The translations under genes were made by a program, and so were the position numbers. A stretch of DNA of 64,000 nt, taken from Salinimicrobium sp035607535 (GTDB lineage Bacteria > Bacteroidota > Bacteroidia > Flavobacteriales > Flavobacteriaceae). A model generated the notes under the pieces. That model was not told the DNA's origin. It ran no database searches and was given only the letters and a program-made list of their open reading frames with translations. The DNA lies in the NCBI RefSeq assembly GCF_035607535.1, contig NZ_JAYDZX010000011.1, positions 1 through 64,000 of the forward strand. Direction: 5' to 3'. This document shows positions 8,333 to 17,189 of this stretch, one piece after another (position 1 is the stretch's first letter; each line of letters opens with the position of its first letter).

Positions 8333-8668
8333 ATGAAAAACATTTTAAATATTATTTTAGGGATTAGCCTGCTGGTCTTTACTCAAACCTGCAGTAATAA
8401 TGAAAAAGAGGAGGAAAGCTCTGCCTCGGCAGTCGCAAAAGAAAATGCTATGGAAGTAACAGGTACAATCCGGGAACAGGGAATCACCTCTTATCAATAC
8501 GGTACGCACACCATCACCACAGTAAACGATGAATATTACGCTCTCAAGAGCGAAGCTGTGGATCTTGATGAATATATAGATAAAGAAGTCACTATAATTG
8601 CTGAAAAGATTGAAGGTTATCCCCTATCCGGCGGACCGGATTATCTCCTGGTGCTGGAAGTGAAATGA
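8333..8668 (+). CDS. Small lipoprotein, possible OB-fold
   Basis: A 111-residue predicted lipoprotein. The hydrophobic leader ends in a lipobox-like FTQTC with Cys20 followed by SNNEKEEE, an acidic linker. The rest has the alternating pattern of a small beta barrel (MEVTGTIREQG, HTITTVNDEYYAL, EVTIIAEKIEGYPL, YLLVLEVK), similar to secreted OB-fold proteins, but I cannot name a family. It lies 14 bases after cbpM and probably belongs to the same transcript. Confidence 0.65.
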   Translation: MKNILNIILGISLLVFTQTCSNNEKEEESSASAVAKENAMEVTGTIREQGITSYQYGTHTITTVNDEYYALKSEAVDLDEYIDKEVTIIAEKIEGYPLSGGPDYLLVLEVK

Positions 8669-8683
8669 TGGTAGAGAGTTTAG

Positions 8684-8970
8684 TGTTCAGTGGTCAGTGG
8701 TCGGTGATCAGTGATCAGTAATCAGTGATCAGTGTTCCGTGATCAGTGATCAGTGTTCCGTGATCGGTGATCAGTGTTCCGTGATCGGTGATCAGTGGTC
8801 GGTGATCAGTGGTCGGTGATCAGTGTTCCGTGATCGGTGTTCCGTGATCGGTGTTCCGTGATCGGTGATCGGTGATCAGTGGTCGGTGATCAGTGGTCGG
8901 TGATCAGTGATCAGTGGTCGGTGGTCAGTGATCAGTGTTCCGTGATCGGTGATCAGTGTTCTGTGATCAG
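8684..8970. repeat. Heptamer array, 41 unbroken units
   Basis: 287 bases divide exactly into 41 units of seven with no insertion or deletion. Variants are TGATCAG, TGATCGG, TGTTCCG, TGGTCGG, TGGTCAG and single TAATCAG, TGTTCAG and TGTTCTG. They alternate in no simple order. The array lies between the lipoprotein gene and the 3' end of purC. The remainder of 8669-9052 shows no gene. Confidence 0.95.
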
Positions 8971-9052
8971 GAATTGGGGTTAGTTTTCTCCACCAATATA
9001 CCTGAACTTTAGACCTTCTCCGAACTCCGAACTATTGACTCTCAACTATAAA

Positions 9053-9997
9053 CTACCGCAGGTATTCCAGCACATTCTTCTCGATCCTTTCCTCGATGTT
9101 GGAAATTTCGGCTTTAATGAATTTTTCGCCGGTGATCTGTTCGTAAAGTTCTATATAGCGTTCAGAAACTGAATTGATGTATTTATCGCTCATCTCGGGG
9201 ATTTGCTGACCTTCTTTGCCCTGAAAACCATTCTGTATCAACCACTGTCTCACAAATTCCTTTGAAAGTTGCTTCTGTGGTTCTCCTTTTTCCAGTCGGT
9301 CCTGGTAACCTTCAGCATAGAAATACCGGGAAGAATCTGGAGTATGGATCTCGTCGATAAGAACGATCTCGCCATCGGCGGTTTTCCCGAACTCATATTT
9401 AGTGTCTACCAGGATGAGTCCGTTTTCTTTTGCGAGTTGGGTGCCACGAAGAAACAACTGCCGGGTGTAAAGCTCAAGTGTGGTGTAGTCTTCTTCAGAA
9501 ACAATTCCTTTTTCAAGGATCTCTTCCCGCGAGATATCCATGTCGTGTTCCCCCGACTCTGCTTTTGTGGTTGGTGTAATAATAGGCGCCGCAAAAGCTT
9601 CATTTTCCTTCATTCCCTCCGGCATATGCACTCCGCAAAGGCTCCGCTTCCCACTTGCATATTCCCGGGCCGCATGACCTGTAAGATATCCACGTATCAC
9701 CATTTCCACTTTAAAAGGCTCACACTTCTGCCCTACTGCTACGTTAGGATCGGGGGTGGCCTGTAACCAGTTCGGAACAAGATCTGCAGTAGCTTCCATC
9801 ATTTTGGTCGCCAGCTGATTAAGGATCTGCCCCTTGTACGGAATGCCTCTCGGCATAACCACATCAAAAGCCGAAAGCCTGTCGGTCACGATCATGACCA
9901 GCCGGTCATCTTCGAGGGTATAGACATCACGCACCTTCCCTTTATAAACAGCTTTTTGTCCGGGAAAATTAAAATTGGTCGAGGTAATGGTATTCAT
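9053..9997 (-). CDS. purC: Phosphoribosylaminoimidazole-succinocarboxamide synthase
   Basis: SAICAR synthetase, the purine-pathway enzyme that joins CAIR and aspartate using ATP. The protein of 314 residues opens MNTITSTNF and has the nucleotide-binding KGKVRDVYTLEDD near the N-terminus, EMVIRGYLTGHAAREY (substrate lid), and the C-terminal ILVDTKYEFGK and LIDEIHTPDSSRY signatures. The frame extends 19 codons further upstream, but that extension is hydrophobic, unlike the family and overlaps the hairpin after phoH, so I take the ATG at 9997. It follows phoH by about 60 bases on the same strand. Confidence 0.93.
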   Translation of the reverse strand: MNTITSTNFNFPGQKAVYKGKVRDVYTLEDDRLVMIVTDRLSAFDVVMPRGIPYKGQILNQLATKMMEATADLVPNWLQATPDPNVAVGQKCEPFKVEMVIRGYLTGHAAREYASGKRSLCGVHMPEGMKENEAFAAPIITPTTKAESGEHDMDISREEILEKGIVSEEDYTTLELYTRQLFLRGTQLAKENGLILVDTKYEFGKTADGEIVLIDEIHTPDSSRYFYAEGYQDRLEKGEPQKQLSKEFVRQWLIQNGFQGKEGQQIPEMSDKYINSVSERYIELYEQITGEKFIKAEISNIEERIEKNVLEYLR

Positions 9998-10019
9998 GAA
10001 ATAGTAGATTATTATAAAG

Positions 10020-10043
10020 GAAACCCCACACAGGCGGGGTTTC
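10020..10043 (-). terminator. Hairpin between phoH and purC
   Basis: Arms GAAACCCC and GGGGTTTC with an eight-base loop. On the minus strand it stands 14 bases past the phoH stop and is followed by CCTTTATAATAATC, a weak T-rich tail. It may terminate or attenuate phoH transcription before purC. Confidence 0.5.
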
Positions 10044-10056
10044 AAAAAAGTCATTT

Positions 10057-11010
10057 TTATTCGGCGTTTTCTATTCTCTTGTAGGCAGCAATGATCTTCT
10101 TGACCAGCTTGTGACGAATCACATCTTTATCATCCAGATAAATGATCCCCACTCCATCAACGTCCTGCAAAACAAGGATAGCTTCTTTAAGTCCAGAGAT
10201 CACCCTTTTTGGAAGGTCGATCTGTCCCGGGTCACCCGTAACCATGAACTTTGCACTTTTACCCATACGGGTCAGGAACATCTTCATCTGGGCATGAGTA
10301 GTATTTTGAGCTTCATCAAGAATCACAAAAGCATGGTCCAGAGTTCTCCCGCGCATGAAGGCCAGCGGGGCGATTTGTATTACTCCTTTCTCAATATAGC
10401 TTTCCAGCTTTTCATGCGGGATCATATCCCGAAGCGCGTCATACAAAGGCTGCATGTAAGGATCCAGTTTTTCCTTGAGGTCGCCGGGAAGAAACCCGAG
10501 ATTTTCACCTGCTTCCACGGCCGGGCGGGTAAGAATGATCCTTTTTACCTGCTTTTCCTTCAGTGCTTTGACTGCCAGGGCAACCCCGGTGTAGGTCTTT
10601 CCGGTCCCCGCAGGGCCAATGGCAAAGACCATGTCATTTTTCTTCATTAGCTCCACCAGGCGACGCTGATTGGCGGTCTGGGCTTTGATCATCCTGCCAC
10701 TCACCCCATGAACCAGCACTTCCCCACTTTCATTTGAGGTATCGTATTCTTCCCTACTCTGGCTGGTAAGTACCCGCTCTATGGAATTTTCATCAAGCTT
10801 ATTGAACTTCCCGTAGTGGTCGATCAACATATTGAACCTTTTGTCAAATTCCTCGAGCATTTCTTCGTCCCCGTAGATGCGCAGTTTATTGCCTCTTGCG
10901 ACAATCTTCAGCTTCGGAAAATACCTCTTCAGCAGTTCAATATGTGAGTTTTGTTCTCCGAAAAAATCTCTCGGACTTATTTCCGAAAGCTCAATGATAA
11001 GTTCGTTCAA
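10057..11010 (-). CDS. PhoH family ATPase/RNA-binding protein
   Basis: A 317-residue PhoH-like (PhoH2/YbeZ-type) P-loop ATPase, cytosolic, associated in other bacteria with rRNA processing through its partner YbeY. The N-terminal part (residues 1-100) resembles a small RNA-binding domain; the ATPase core has Walker A GPAGTGKT at 132-139 and Walker B FVILDEAQNTT near 229-239. The start is a TTG at 11010; an in-frame stop lies four codons upstream and no ATG gives a complete N-terminus, so TTG initiation is the best reading. The hydroxide adenosyltransferase gene is divergent to it. Confidence 0.9.
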   Translation of the reverse strand: MNELIIELSEISPRDFFGEQNSHIELLKRYFPKLKIVARGNKLRIYGDEEMLEEFDKRFNMLIDHYGKFNKLDENSIERVLTSQSREEYDTSNESGEVLVHGVSGRMIKAQTANQRRLVELMKKNDMVFAIGPAGTGKTYTGVALAVKALKEKQVKRIILTRPAVEAGENLGFLPGDLKEKLDPYMQPLYDALRDMIPHEKLESYIEKGVIQIAPLAFMRGRTLDHAFVILDEAQNTTHAQMKMFLTRMGKSAKFMVTGDPGQIDLPKRVISGLKEAILVLQDVDGVGIIYLDDKDVIRHKLVKKIIAAYKRIENAE

Positions 11011-11050
11011 AAGCGGCTGGATTTAATTTAAAAAATGACTTAATTATCTT

Positions 11051-11058
11051 TAGATTTG
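11051..11058 (+). promoter_or_regulatory. Promoter -7 box
   Basis: TAGATTTG, an exact TAnnTTTG, 60 bases upstream of the ATG at 11118. The -33 region has no clear TTG. Confidence 0.45.
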
Positions 11059-11117
11059 CATTACAAACTTAAATAAATAAAGGTTTAAGTTAGGTAAAAT
11101 ATTATTAGAAATTGCCC

Positions 11118-11948
11118 ATGGCCATAATTACCTTAACGACAGATTTTGGGGAAAAAGATCATTTTGCAGGGGCAGTTAAAGGAGCAATTTACACCGAGTT
11201 ACCAACGGCCAAAATAGTAGACATCTCCCACTCCATCGCTCCTTTTCATATTACAGAAGCATCTTATATTATCAAGAATGCCTACAGGAGCTTTCCCGAG
11301 GGAAGTATTCACATTATTGGAGTAGATTCAGAATTGACGCCCGAGAACAAGCACATCGCGCTCAAACTCGACGGACATTACTTTATTTGTGCCAACAACG
11401 GTATCCTGTCTTTAATTGCTTCGGAATTTGTGCCCGAAAAGATCGTGGAGATCAATATCCACGACAAAATACAGAGCAATTTCCCTGTGCTGGATGTTTT
11501 TGTGAAGGTGGCAGGACATCTTTCCCGCGGCGGAACCCTGGAAGTCATTGGTAAAACCATTCCTGAAATAAAGCAACTCAAGGAGATGGAACCTTTGATC
11601 AACCAGGAGAAAAACCAGATCAAGGGCAACGTGATCTATATTGACAACTATGGAAATGTGGTGACAAACATTTCCAAGAAGCTGTTTGACAAGGTAGGTA
11701 AAGGCCGGAATTTCAGCATGAGAGCCAGGACGGCTACTTTTAATGAAATCTACAGCACCTATAGCGAAGCCATAAATTTTGATACCGAAATGATCAACCG
11801 GGAAGACGGCAAAAAACTCGCCATCTTCAATTCCGGCGGATATATTGAACTGGCGATCTATAAGAGCAATCCGAGTACCGTAGGCAGCGCCTCTACCCTT
11901 TTTGGGCTGGAATACAGAGATACGGTGACGGTGGAGTTTAGTTCCTAG
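11118..11948 (+). CDS. SAM hydroxide adenosyltransferase (DUF62 family)
   Basis: A 276-residue enzyme of the family that cleaves S-adenosylmethionine with hydroxide to adenosine and methionine (relatives make fluorinated or chlorinated adenosine). Family features seen: ITLTTDFG at the start with Asp9, DHFAGAVKGAI, VDISHSIAPFH, the substrate-pocket stretch CANNGILS, and ID-NYGNVVTNI in the middle. An in-frame TTG lies two codons earlier, but the ATG at 11118 places the strand directly at ITLTT, as in relatives. The stop codon TAG coincides with the first unit of a heptamer array. Confidence 0.88.
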   Translation: MAIITLTTDFGEKDHFAGAVKGAIYTELPTAKIVDISHSIAPFHITEASYIIKNAYRSFPEGSIHIIGVDSELTPENKHIALKLDGHYFICANNGILSLIASEFVPEKIVEINIHDKIQSNFPVLDVFVKVAGHLSRGGTLEVIGKTIPEIKQLKEMEPLINQEKNQIKGNVIYIDNYGNVVTNISKKLFDKVGKGRNFSMRARTATFNEIYSTYSEAINFDTEMINREDGKKLAIFNSGGYIELAIYKSNPSTVGSASTLFGLEYRDTVTVEFSS

Positions 11949-12200
11949 TTGCGGGTTGCGGGTGTTTGGAGAACCAAGAGTCAAGAGTCAAGAGACAAGA
12001 CCTTTTTTTGAGACTCTGGAGTCTGGAGCCTGGAATCTGGACTGGAAAAGTTACAGGTTGCCAGTTGCCAGTTGCCGGTTGCGAGTTGCGGGTTGGAAAA
12101 GAGTCAAGAGCCAAGAGACAAGACTTTTTTCAGACTCTGGAGTCTGGAGCCTGGAAGCTAGACTGGAAAAGTTTTATGGGTTGCCGGTTGCCAGTTGCGG
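11942..12200. repeat. Heptamer arrays with changing consensus
   Basis: Begins on the stop codon of the preceding gene: TTCCTAG, TTGCGGG, TTGCGGG, TGTTTGG, AGAACCA, AGAGTCA, AGAGTCA, AGAGACA. It continues with CTGGAGT-type units and with GTTGCCA, GTTGCCA, GTTGCCG, GTTGCGA, GTTGCGG. The AGTCAAG and CTGGAGT blocks occur twice, so a longer period of about 110 bases is laid over the 7-bp one. No gene is seen in 11949-12244. Confidence 0.85.
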
Positions 12201-12244
12201 CTTTTTTTAGGAAGTAAAGAATCTTGAATTTTAAATTTTAAATA

Positions 12245-12565
12245 TTGAATCCATTAATACGAATAGTAAAAATGACTTTTGAACCTTCAAAAATTGAAGA
12301 GTTCCAGGAGTTGTTTGAGAGGAATAGAGATAAAATCAGAGGTTTTGAGGGCAATGAGTTCCTCGAGCTTTATCAGGATAAGAACAATAAAAATATTTTT
12401 TTCACGTACAGTTATTGGAAAGATGAGGAAGCGCTGGAAAGTTACCGCGTTTCTTCGCTTTTTAAAGAGGTATGGAGTGAGACCAAGAAGATGTTTGCGG
12501 GAAAACCGGAAGCATGGAGTGTAGATAAGGTCTGGTCTTCGGATTCAGTGGGGAGTGCGCAGTAA
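12245..12565 (+). CDS. Antibiotic biosynthesis monooxygenase-like (ABM) protein
   Basis: A 106-residue dimeric alpha+beta barrel protein of the ABM type. It opens IRIVKMTFEPSKIEEFQELF, then has GFEGNEFLELYQDKNN and FFTYSYWKDEEALESYR, the strand-helix-strand order of the fold. The last segment (SSLFKEVWSETKKMF) matches the final helix. Related proteins include small monooxygenases and dimeric barrel enzymes; the substrate cannot be told. The start is uncertain: the only early candidate is a TTG at 12245, since the ATG at 12272 would remove the first strand. Confidence 0.75.
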   Translation: MNPLIRIVKMTFEPSKIEEFQELFERNRDKIRGFEGNEFLELYQDKNNKNIFFTYSYWKDEEALESYRVSSLFKEVWSETKKMFAGKPEAWSVDKVWSSDSVGSAQ

Positions 12566-12576
12566 TTAGCAGGCAG

Positions 12577-12950
12577 TTGAACGAGAATCAAGAAACAAGA
12601 GTCAAGAGACAAAAAAGAACCAAGAACCAAGAGACAAGACTAAAAAAGTTTAGGGTTGCGGGTTGAAAAAGAACCAAGAGTCAAGAGTCAAGACTAAAAA
12701 AGTTGCGGGTTGCGGGTTGCGGGTTGAAAAAGAGTCAAGAGTCAAGAGACAAGACTAAAAAAGTTGCGGGTTGCGGTTTTTGGAGAACCAAGAGGCAAGA
12801 GTCAAGAGACAAGATCTTTTTTTAGACTCTGGAGTCTGCAGCCTGGAAGCTAGACTGGAAAAGTTGCGGGTTGCGGGTTGAAAAAGAGGCAAGAGCCAAG
12901 AGTCAAGAGTCAAGACTAAAATGTTGCGGGTTCGGGGTTGGTCAAAATTT
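12577..12950. repeat. Heptamer arrays (AGTCAAG and TTGCGGG types)
   Basis: Runs of AGTCAAG, AGACAAG, AACCAAG and of TTGCGGG alternate four times, each in blocks of seven bases separated by short A/T-rich joints such as ACTAAAAAAG. The same two consensus types flank the preceding gene at 11942-12200. No gene is supported in 12566-13187. Confidence 0.8.
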
Positions 12951-12953
12951 GTT

Positions 12954-13142
12954 GCTTGGAACTTGGTACTTGGAGATTGGTGCTTGGAACTTGGTACTTG
13001 GAGATTGGTGCTTGGAATTTGGTGCCTGGAATTTGTTGCTTGGAATTTGGTGCCTGGAATTTGGTACTTGGAGATTGGTGCCTGGAATTTGTTGCTTAGA
13101 GATTGGGATTTGTTGCTTGGTGCTTGGTGCTTGTCCCTTGTA
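12954..13142. repeat. Heptamer array, 27 unbroken units
   Basis: 189 bases form exactly 27 seven-base units: GCTTGGA, ACTTGGT, ACTTGGA, GATTGGT, GCTTGGA and so on, with ATTTGGT, GCCTGGA and ATTTGTT variants. The first four units repeat as a block, giving a 28-bp higher-order period at the left end. It ends 45 bases before the GTG start of gldF. Confidence 0.93.
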
Positions 13143-13187
13143 ATTTACGGTTATACAATATTCAATATACATTATACAATTTAAAGA

Positions 13188-13928
13188 GTGATAGCGGTAT
13201 TAAAAAAAGAAATTAATTCATTTTTTGCTTCTCCCATAGGCTACCTGGTCATAGGACTGTTTTTGGTGGTGAACGGATTGTTCCTTTGGGTCTTTAAGGG
13301 GGAATACAACATTCTGGATAGTGGTTTTGCAAGTCTGGAGCCATTCTTTACCCTGGCGCCGTGGATCTTCCTGTTCCTCATTCCGGCGATCACGATGAAG
13401 AGCTTTTCTGAAGAAATAAAGCAGGGAACCCTGGAGCTGTTGCTCACCAAACCTTTAAGTACCGCTCAGTTGGTATTGGGGAAATATTTTGGCGCCCTTA
13501 CCCTGATCCTCCTGGCGCTGTTACCGACCTTGCTGTACGTGGTGGCGATCTCTTCCCTGGAGCAAACCGGAGCAGATCTTGACAGCGGAGTTCTCCTGGG
13601 GTCCTACTTCGGACTCTTATTCCTGGGAGCCTGTTATGCCGCAATTGGGATCTTTGCTTCCATATTGTCCCCAAACCAGATCGTCTCATTTATCCTGGCT
13701 ATTTTCCTGTGTTTCATAGCCTATTTTGCTTTTGAAGCCCTTGCCAACCTCAATCTGTTCAGCAGCGGCGCTTTCGGAATAGAAGACCTGGGACTAAATG
13801 CACATTATGAAAGCATTAGCCGCGGAATAATAGACACCAGGGATATCATCTATTTCCTGAGCTTTATTTTCCTGTTCCTGGCGCTAACCAGGTTTAGTCT
13901 TGAATCCAAAAGAACAGGAAAAAGATGA
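13188..13928 (+). CDS. gldF: Gliding-motility ABC transporter permease GldF
   Basis: A 246-residue ABC-2 type permease with six membrane segments. The first spans about residues 18-36 and the following loop carries the typical STLEPFFTLAPWIFLFLIPAITM-like stretch (here SLEPFFTLAPW then FLIPAITMKSF), then EEIKQGTLELLLTKPLS. GldF works with GldG and the ATPase GldA in a transporter associated with gliding in flavobacteria. The ATPase gene is not in this window. The start is a GTG at 13188; it overlaps gldG by four bases (ATGA), which implies translational coupling. Confidence 0.93.
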   Translation: MIAVLKKEINSFFASPIGYLVIGLFLVVNGLFLWVFKGEYNILDSGFASLEPFFTLAPWIFLFLIPAITMKSFSEEIKQGTLELLLTKPLSTAQLVLGKYFGALTLILLALLPTLLYVVAISSLEQTGADLDSGVLLGSYFGLLFLGACYAAIGIFASILSPNQIVSFILAIFLCFIAYFAFEALANLNLFSSGAFGIEDLGLNAHYESISRGIIDTRDIIYFLSFIFLFLALTRFSLESKRTGKR

Positions 13929-15601
13929 GTCTCCAAAAATCACATTTTAAGAAGGTATTTTTTCTGCTGCTTGCTTTAGTAGTAATCAATGTCCTCTCCT
14001 ATAACTTCTTTGAAAGGTTTGATCTCACCGCCGACAAGCGCTACACGCTTTCTGCTGCTTCTGAAAATATAGTAGAAAAAGCCGGTTCTCCACTCATCAT
14101 CGACGTGTTCCTGGAAGGAGAATTTCCGCCGGAATTCAGGAGGTTGCAGGTAGAGACGCGGCAACTGCTTGAGGAATTTGCAGCGGTCAATTCTAATATC
14201 AACTTCAGGTTTACCGATCCTTTGGAGGAAGGCGGTAACGCAAATGAGGTCGCCACCCAATTCTATGAAATGGGGATGACGCCGGCACGGATCAATGTCG
14301 TGGAAAATGGCCGCACCAGCGAAGCGATTATTTTTCCCTGGGCTATGGCCAACTATGGAAACAGGACCGTATCCATCCCTTTGCTGAAGAACCAGTTGGG
14401 TGCAACTACCGAGGATCGCGTGGCTGCATCTGTGCAACAGCTGGAATATGCCTTTGCCGATGCCTTTTCCAAACTTCTGGAACCAAAACGGAAAAAAATA
14501 GCAGTAATGCGCGGCAACGGCGAACTCGAAGACAGGTACATAGCCGATTTTGTGAGGAGCATTCAGGAATATTATTTCATAGCTCCCTTTACCCTGGATT
14601 CTGTCGCTGTAGATCCGCAGGGAACCCTGGAGCAATTAAAGGAATATGACCTGCTTATAGAAGCCAAACCTACCGAGCCGTACACCGAAGCCGAAAAACT
14701 GGTACTGGATCAATACCTCATGAACGGCGGCAAGCAACTTTGGTTGATCGAACACGCAGCCATGGAAACCGACAGCCTTTTTTCATCTGCGGGAAGTGCC
14801 TTTGCCCTACCTCGAGATCTCAACCTGGGAGATTTTTTCTTTAAATACGGGTTACGTATAAATCCGGCGCTGGTAAAGGATCTTTATTCGGCTCCAATAG
14901 TTCTGGCTACCGGCAGCGGGAATAATGCGCAGTTCAATCCTTATCCGTGGTTCTACTATCCGCTTTCCTCCTCACCTATTGACCATCCGGTGGTAAATAA
15001 CCTGGAGGCGGTGAAATTTGAATATGCCAGCCCTATTGACACCCTTCAGAATGAAATAAAAAAGACGGTTTTACTTTCTACTTCCCCTCGATCGGAAGTT
15101 GTTGGACTTCCGCGGGAAATAAGCCTGGAGGAGATCTCGGCCGAACCCGATCTTTCAGAATTTACGGCAGGGGAAATTCCGTTGGCGGTACTGCTGGAAG
15201 GGGAATTCAGCTCGGTTTACGAGAACCGGATCCCGCCCTTTAAGCCTCAAAACTTCCGAAGTAAAAGTGAAGAGACTAAAGTTCTGGTGATTAGTGACGG
15301 GGATGTGGTAAAAAACCAGTTGCAGCGCGGCGAGCCACTGGAGCTGGGATTTGATCGCTATACGGGAACCACGTACGGCAACCGGGAATTTATGCTCAAT
15401 GCAGTGAACTACCTCCTGGACGATGACGGCCTTATCAACATAAGAAGCAAAGAGGTGAAGATCGCCTTTTTAGACATGGAAGAAGTTGAGGATAACAGGG
15501 GCTTTTGGCAGGTGATGAACATACTGCTTCCGTTAGGCGTGCTGGCTTTGTTTGCAGGGCTTTTCAGCTATTACAGAAAGAAAAAATATATCAGGAAGTA
15601 A
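13925..15601 (+). CDS. gldG: Gliding-motility ABC transporter auxiliary protein GldG
   Basis: A 558-residue membrane protein with one N-terminal helix (about 10-28), a large extracytoplasmic domain and a C-terminal helix (about 530-552) followed by a basic tail. The region after the first helix, FDLTADKRYTLS, is the hallmark of GldG and related ABC_transp_aux proteins. It partners GldF. The next gene on the same strand is dnaN, an arrangement common in Flavobacteriaceae, but a promoter box stands before dnaN so they are probably separate units. Confidence 0.95.
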   Translation: MSLQKSHFKKVFFLLLALVVINVLSYNFFERFDLTADKRYTLSAASENIVEKAGSPLIIDVFLEGEFPPEFRRLQVETRQLLEEFAAVNSNINFRFTDPLEEGGNANEVATQFYEMGMTPARINVVENGRTSEAIIFPWAMANYGNRTVSIPLLKNQLGATTEDRVAASVQQLEYAFADAFSKLLEPKRKKIAVMRGNGELEDRYIADFVRSIQEYYFIAPFTLDSVAVDPQGTLEQLKEYDLLIEAKPTEPYTEAEKLVLDQYLMNGGKQLWLIEHAAMETDSLFSSAGSAFALPRDLNLGDFFFKYGLRINPALVKDLYSAPIVLATGSGNNAQFNPYPWFYYPLSSSPIDHPVVNNLEAVKFEYASPIDTLQNEIKKTVLLSTSPRSEVVGLPREISLEEISAEPDLSEFTAGEIPLAVLLEGEFSSVYENRIPPFKPQNFRSKSEETKVLVISDGDVVKNQLQRGEPLELGFDRYTGTTYGNREFMLNAVNYLLDDDGLINIRSKEVKIAFLDMEEVEDNRGFWQVMNILLPLGVLALFAGLFSYYRKKKYIRK

Positions 15602-15761
15602 GAGTTTGGTATTCAGCTTCAGCAAAAAGCATCAGTTTATTAACAATTCCGAAGCATTTAAAAACATAGGGTTCTAAAAATCAACTATTTAGCAGGTATT
15701 CTTGAGATTCTGCTGTTAATAAAAAAGGAGCACCGTCTCCCGACTTTTTAAAGGATTAAGA

Positions 15762-15769
15762 TATATTTG
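15762..15769 (+). promoter_or_regulatory. Promoter -7 box for dnaN
   Basis: TATATTTG, exact TAnnTTTG, 27 bases upstream of the dnaN ATG. The -33 region (ACTTTTTAAAGG) has no clear TTG. Confidence 0.6.
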
Positions 15770-15796
15770 TATCACGATTAACTTATTTCGAAGCCA

Positions 15797-16915
15797 ATGA
15801 AATTTATTGTATCAAGCACTTATTTGCTGAAACAGCTACAAATACTCGGGGGAGTGATCAACAATAACAACACCCTTCCCATTTTAGATAACTTCCTTTT
15901 CGAACTGAATCAAGATGAACTTACCGTTTCTGCGTCTGACCTGGAGACTACCATGTCGGCCAAACTTACCGTGGAATCTGATTCTGAGGGGAAAATAGCA
16001 GTTCCGGCAAGGCTTTTACTGGAGACTTTAAAGACATTTCCGGAGCAGCCGCTTACTTTCGTAGTAGAGGATAACAATACTATCGAACTTAGCTCCAACC
16101 ATGGAAAATACGCCCTTGCTTATGCCGGCGGGGAGGAATTCCCAAAGGCGGTAAGCCTTGAGGAGCCAAGCAGCACTACCATACAGGGAGATGTGCTGGC
16201 GACTGCTATCAGTAAAACCATATTTGCTTCAGGGAACGATGACCTAAGGCCGGTAATGAGCGGAGTTTTCTTCCAGTTCACGCCCGAAAACCTGACTTTC
16301 GTAGCGACCGATGCTCACAAGCTGGTTAAATATTCCCGCAATGATATTTCGGCTTCTCAAACGGCAGAATTCATCATGCCTAAAAAGCCTCTGAACCTGC
16401 TGAAGGGAATACTTTCAGGATCAGATTCAGATGTGCTGATTGAATACAATGATTCCAACGCCCGCTTCACTTTTGAAGATACTACTCTTGTTTGCCGACT
16501 TATAGACGGAAAATATCCGAACTACGAGGCGGTGATCCCGAAAGAGAATCCGAATAAACTGGTCATAGACCGCGGACAATTCCTGAGCTCTGTAAAAAGG
16601 GTTTCTATCTTTTCAAATAAGACAACCCACCAGGTACGCCTGAAGATCGCCGGAGCTGAGCTCAATATTTCTGCGGAAGATGTAGACTACAGCAACAAAG
16701 CGGAAGAACGCCTTACCTGTTCTTACCAGGGCGACGACATGCAGATAGGTTTCAACTCGCGTTTCCTCACTGAAATGCTTTCAAACCTGAACGCGAATGA
16801 AGTGCAGCTGGAAATGAGCCTGCCAAACCGCGCCGGAATCCTTACTCCCGTCGACGGACTGGACGAAGGAGAGAAAGTGACCATGCTGGTGATGCCGGTA
16901 ATGTTGAACAACTAA
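15797..16915 (+). CDS. dnaN: DNA polymerase III sliding clamp (beta subunit)
   Basis: A 372-residue beta clamp with three similar domains. The N-terminal MKFIVSSTYLLKQLQ and LPILDNFLFE are typical, as are DDLRPVMSGVFF in domain 2 and the C-terminal VMPVMLNN. It forms a ring dimer that tethers polymerase to DNA. No dnaA gene or DnaA-box cluster is near, so this is not the origin region. A strong terminator follows 80 bases after the stop. Confidence 0.97.
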   Translation: MKFIVSSTYLLKQLQILGGVINNNNTLPILDNFLFELNQDELTVSASDLETTMSAKLTVESDSEGKIAVPARLLLETLKTFPEQPLTFVVEDNNTIELSSNHGKYALAYAGGEEFPKAVSLEEPSSTTIQGDVLATAISKTIFASGNDDLRPVMSGVFFQFTPENLTFVATDAHKLVKYSRNDISASQTAEFIMPKKPLNLLKGILSGSDSDVLIEYNDSNARFTFEDTTLVCRLIDGKYPNYEAVIPKENPNKLVIDRGQFLSSVKRVSIFSNKTTHQVRLKIAGAELNISAEDVDYSNKAEERLTCSYQGDDMQIGFNSRFLTEMLSNLNANEVQLEMSLPNRAGILTPVDGLDEGEKVTMLVMPVMLNN

Positions 16916-16996
16916 AATAGACCGCTGGCGCTGTTAGATCGCTTCGCTGTTAGATATGAGATCGCTGCCTTTGGCAGCTGTTAGACTTAATTTAGA

Positions 16997-17035
16997 AGAC
17001 CCTCCAAAAAATTGCATTTTTGGAGGGTCTTTTTG
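16997..17035 (+). terminator. Intrinsic terminator after dnaN
   Basis: Arms AGACCCTCCAAAAA and TTTTTGGAGGGTCT, short loop, then TTTTTG. One of the strongest terminators in the window. Between dnaN and it lie two CTGTTAGA-type repeats related to the hairpins at 838-1095. Confidence 0.95.
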
Positions 17036-17189
17036 TTTACTATCATCCTCTCCTTCGCCCTCTTAGCAGTTGGCAGTGGGCAGTAGTAAACTGCAGAATC
17101 GGTTAAAAATCATTAGCGATTAAATTTTGGGGCACCAAAAAGATCAAAAATTAGACAGTTGTGGGCAATTTTTTTTACTATAATTTTTT

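Noticed and set aside
8684..8970. GATC-rich array as a SeqA/Dam-type control region
   Set aside because: Only some units contain GATC, no dam or seqA context is present, and other arrays with the same period lack GATC.
9269..9766. Plus-strand frame opposite purC
   Set aside because: Shadow of purC, which has all family motifs on the other strand.
12871..13184. Overlapping open frames with WYLE/LGTWC-type repeats on both strands
   Set aside because: They translate the heptamer array in all frames because a 7-bp repeat has no stop in phase; no start signal or non-repeat part.
15600..17040. Replication origin near dnaN
   Set aside because: No dnaA gene and no cluster of TTATCCACA-like boxes; dnaN next to gldG is common in flavobacteria away from the origin.
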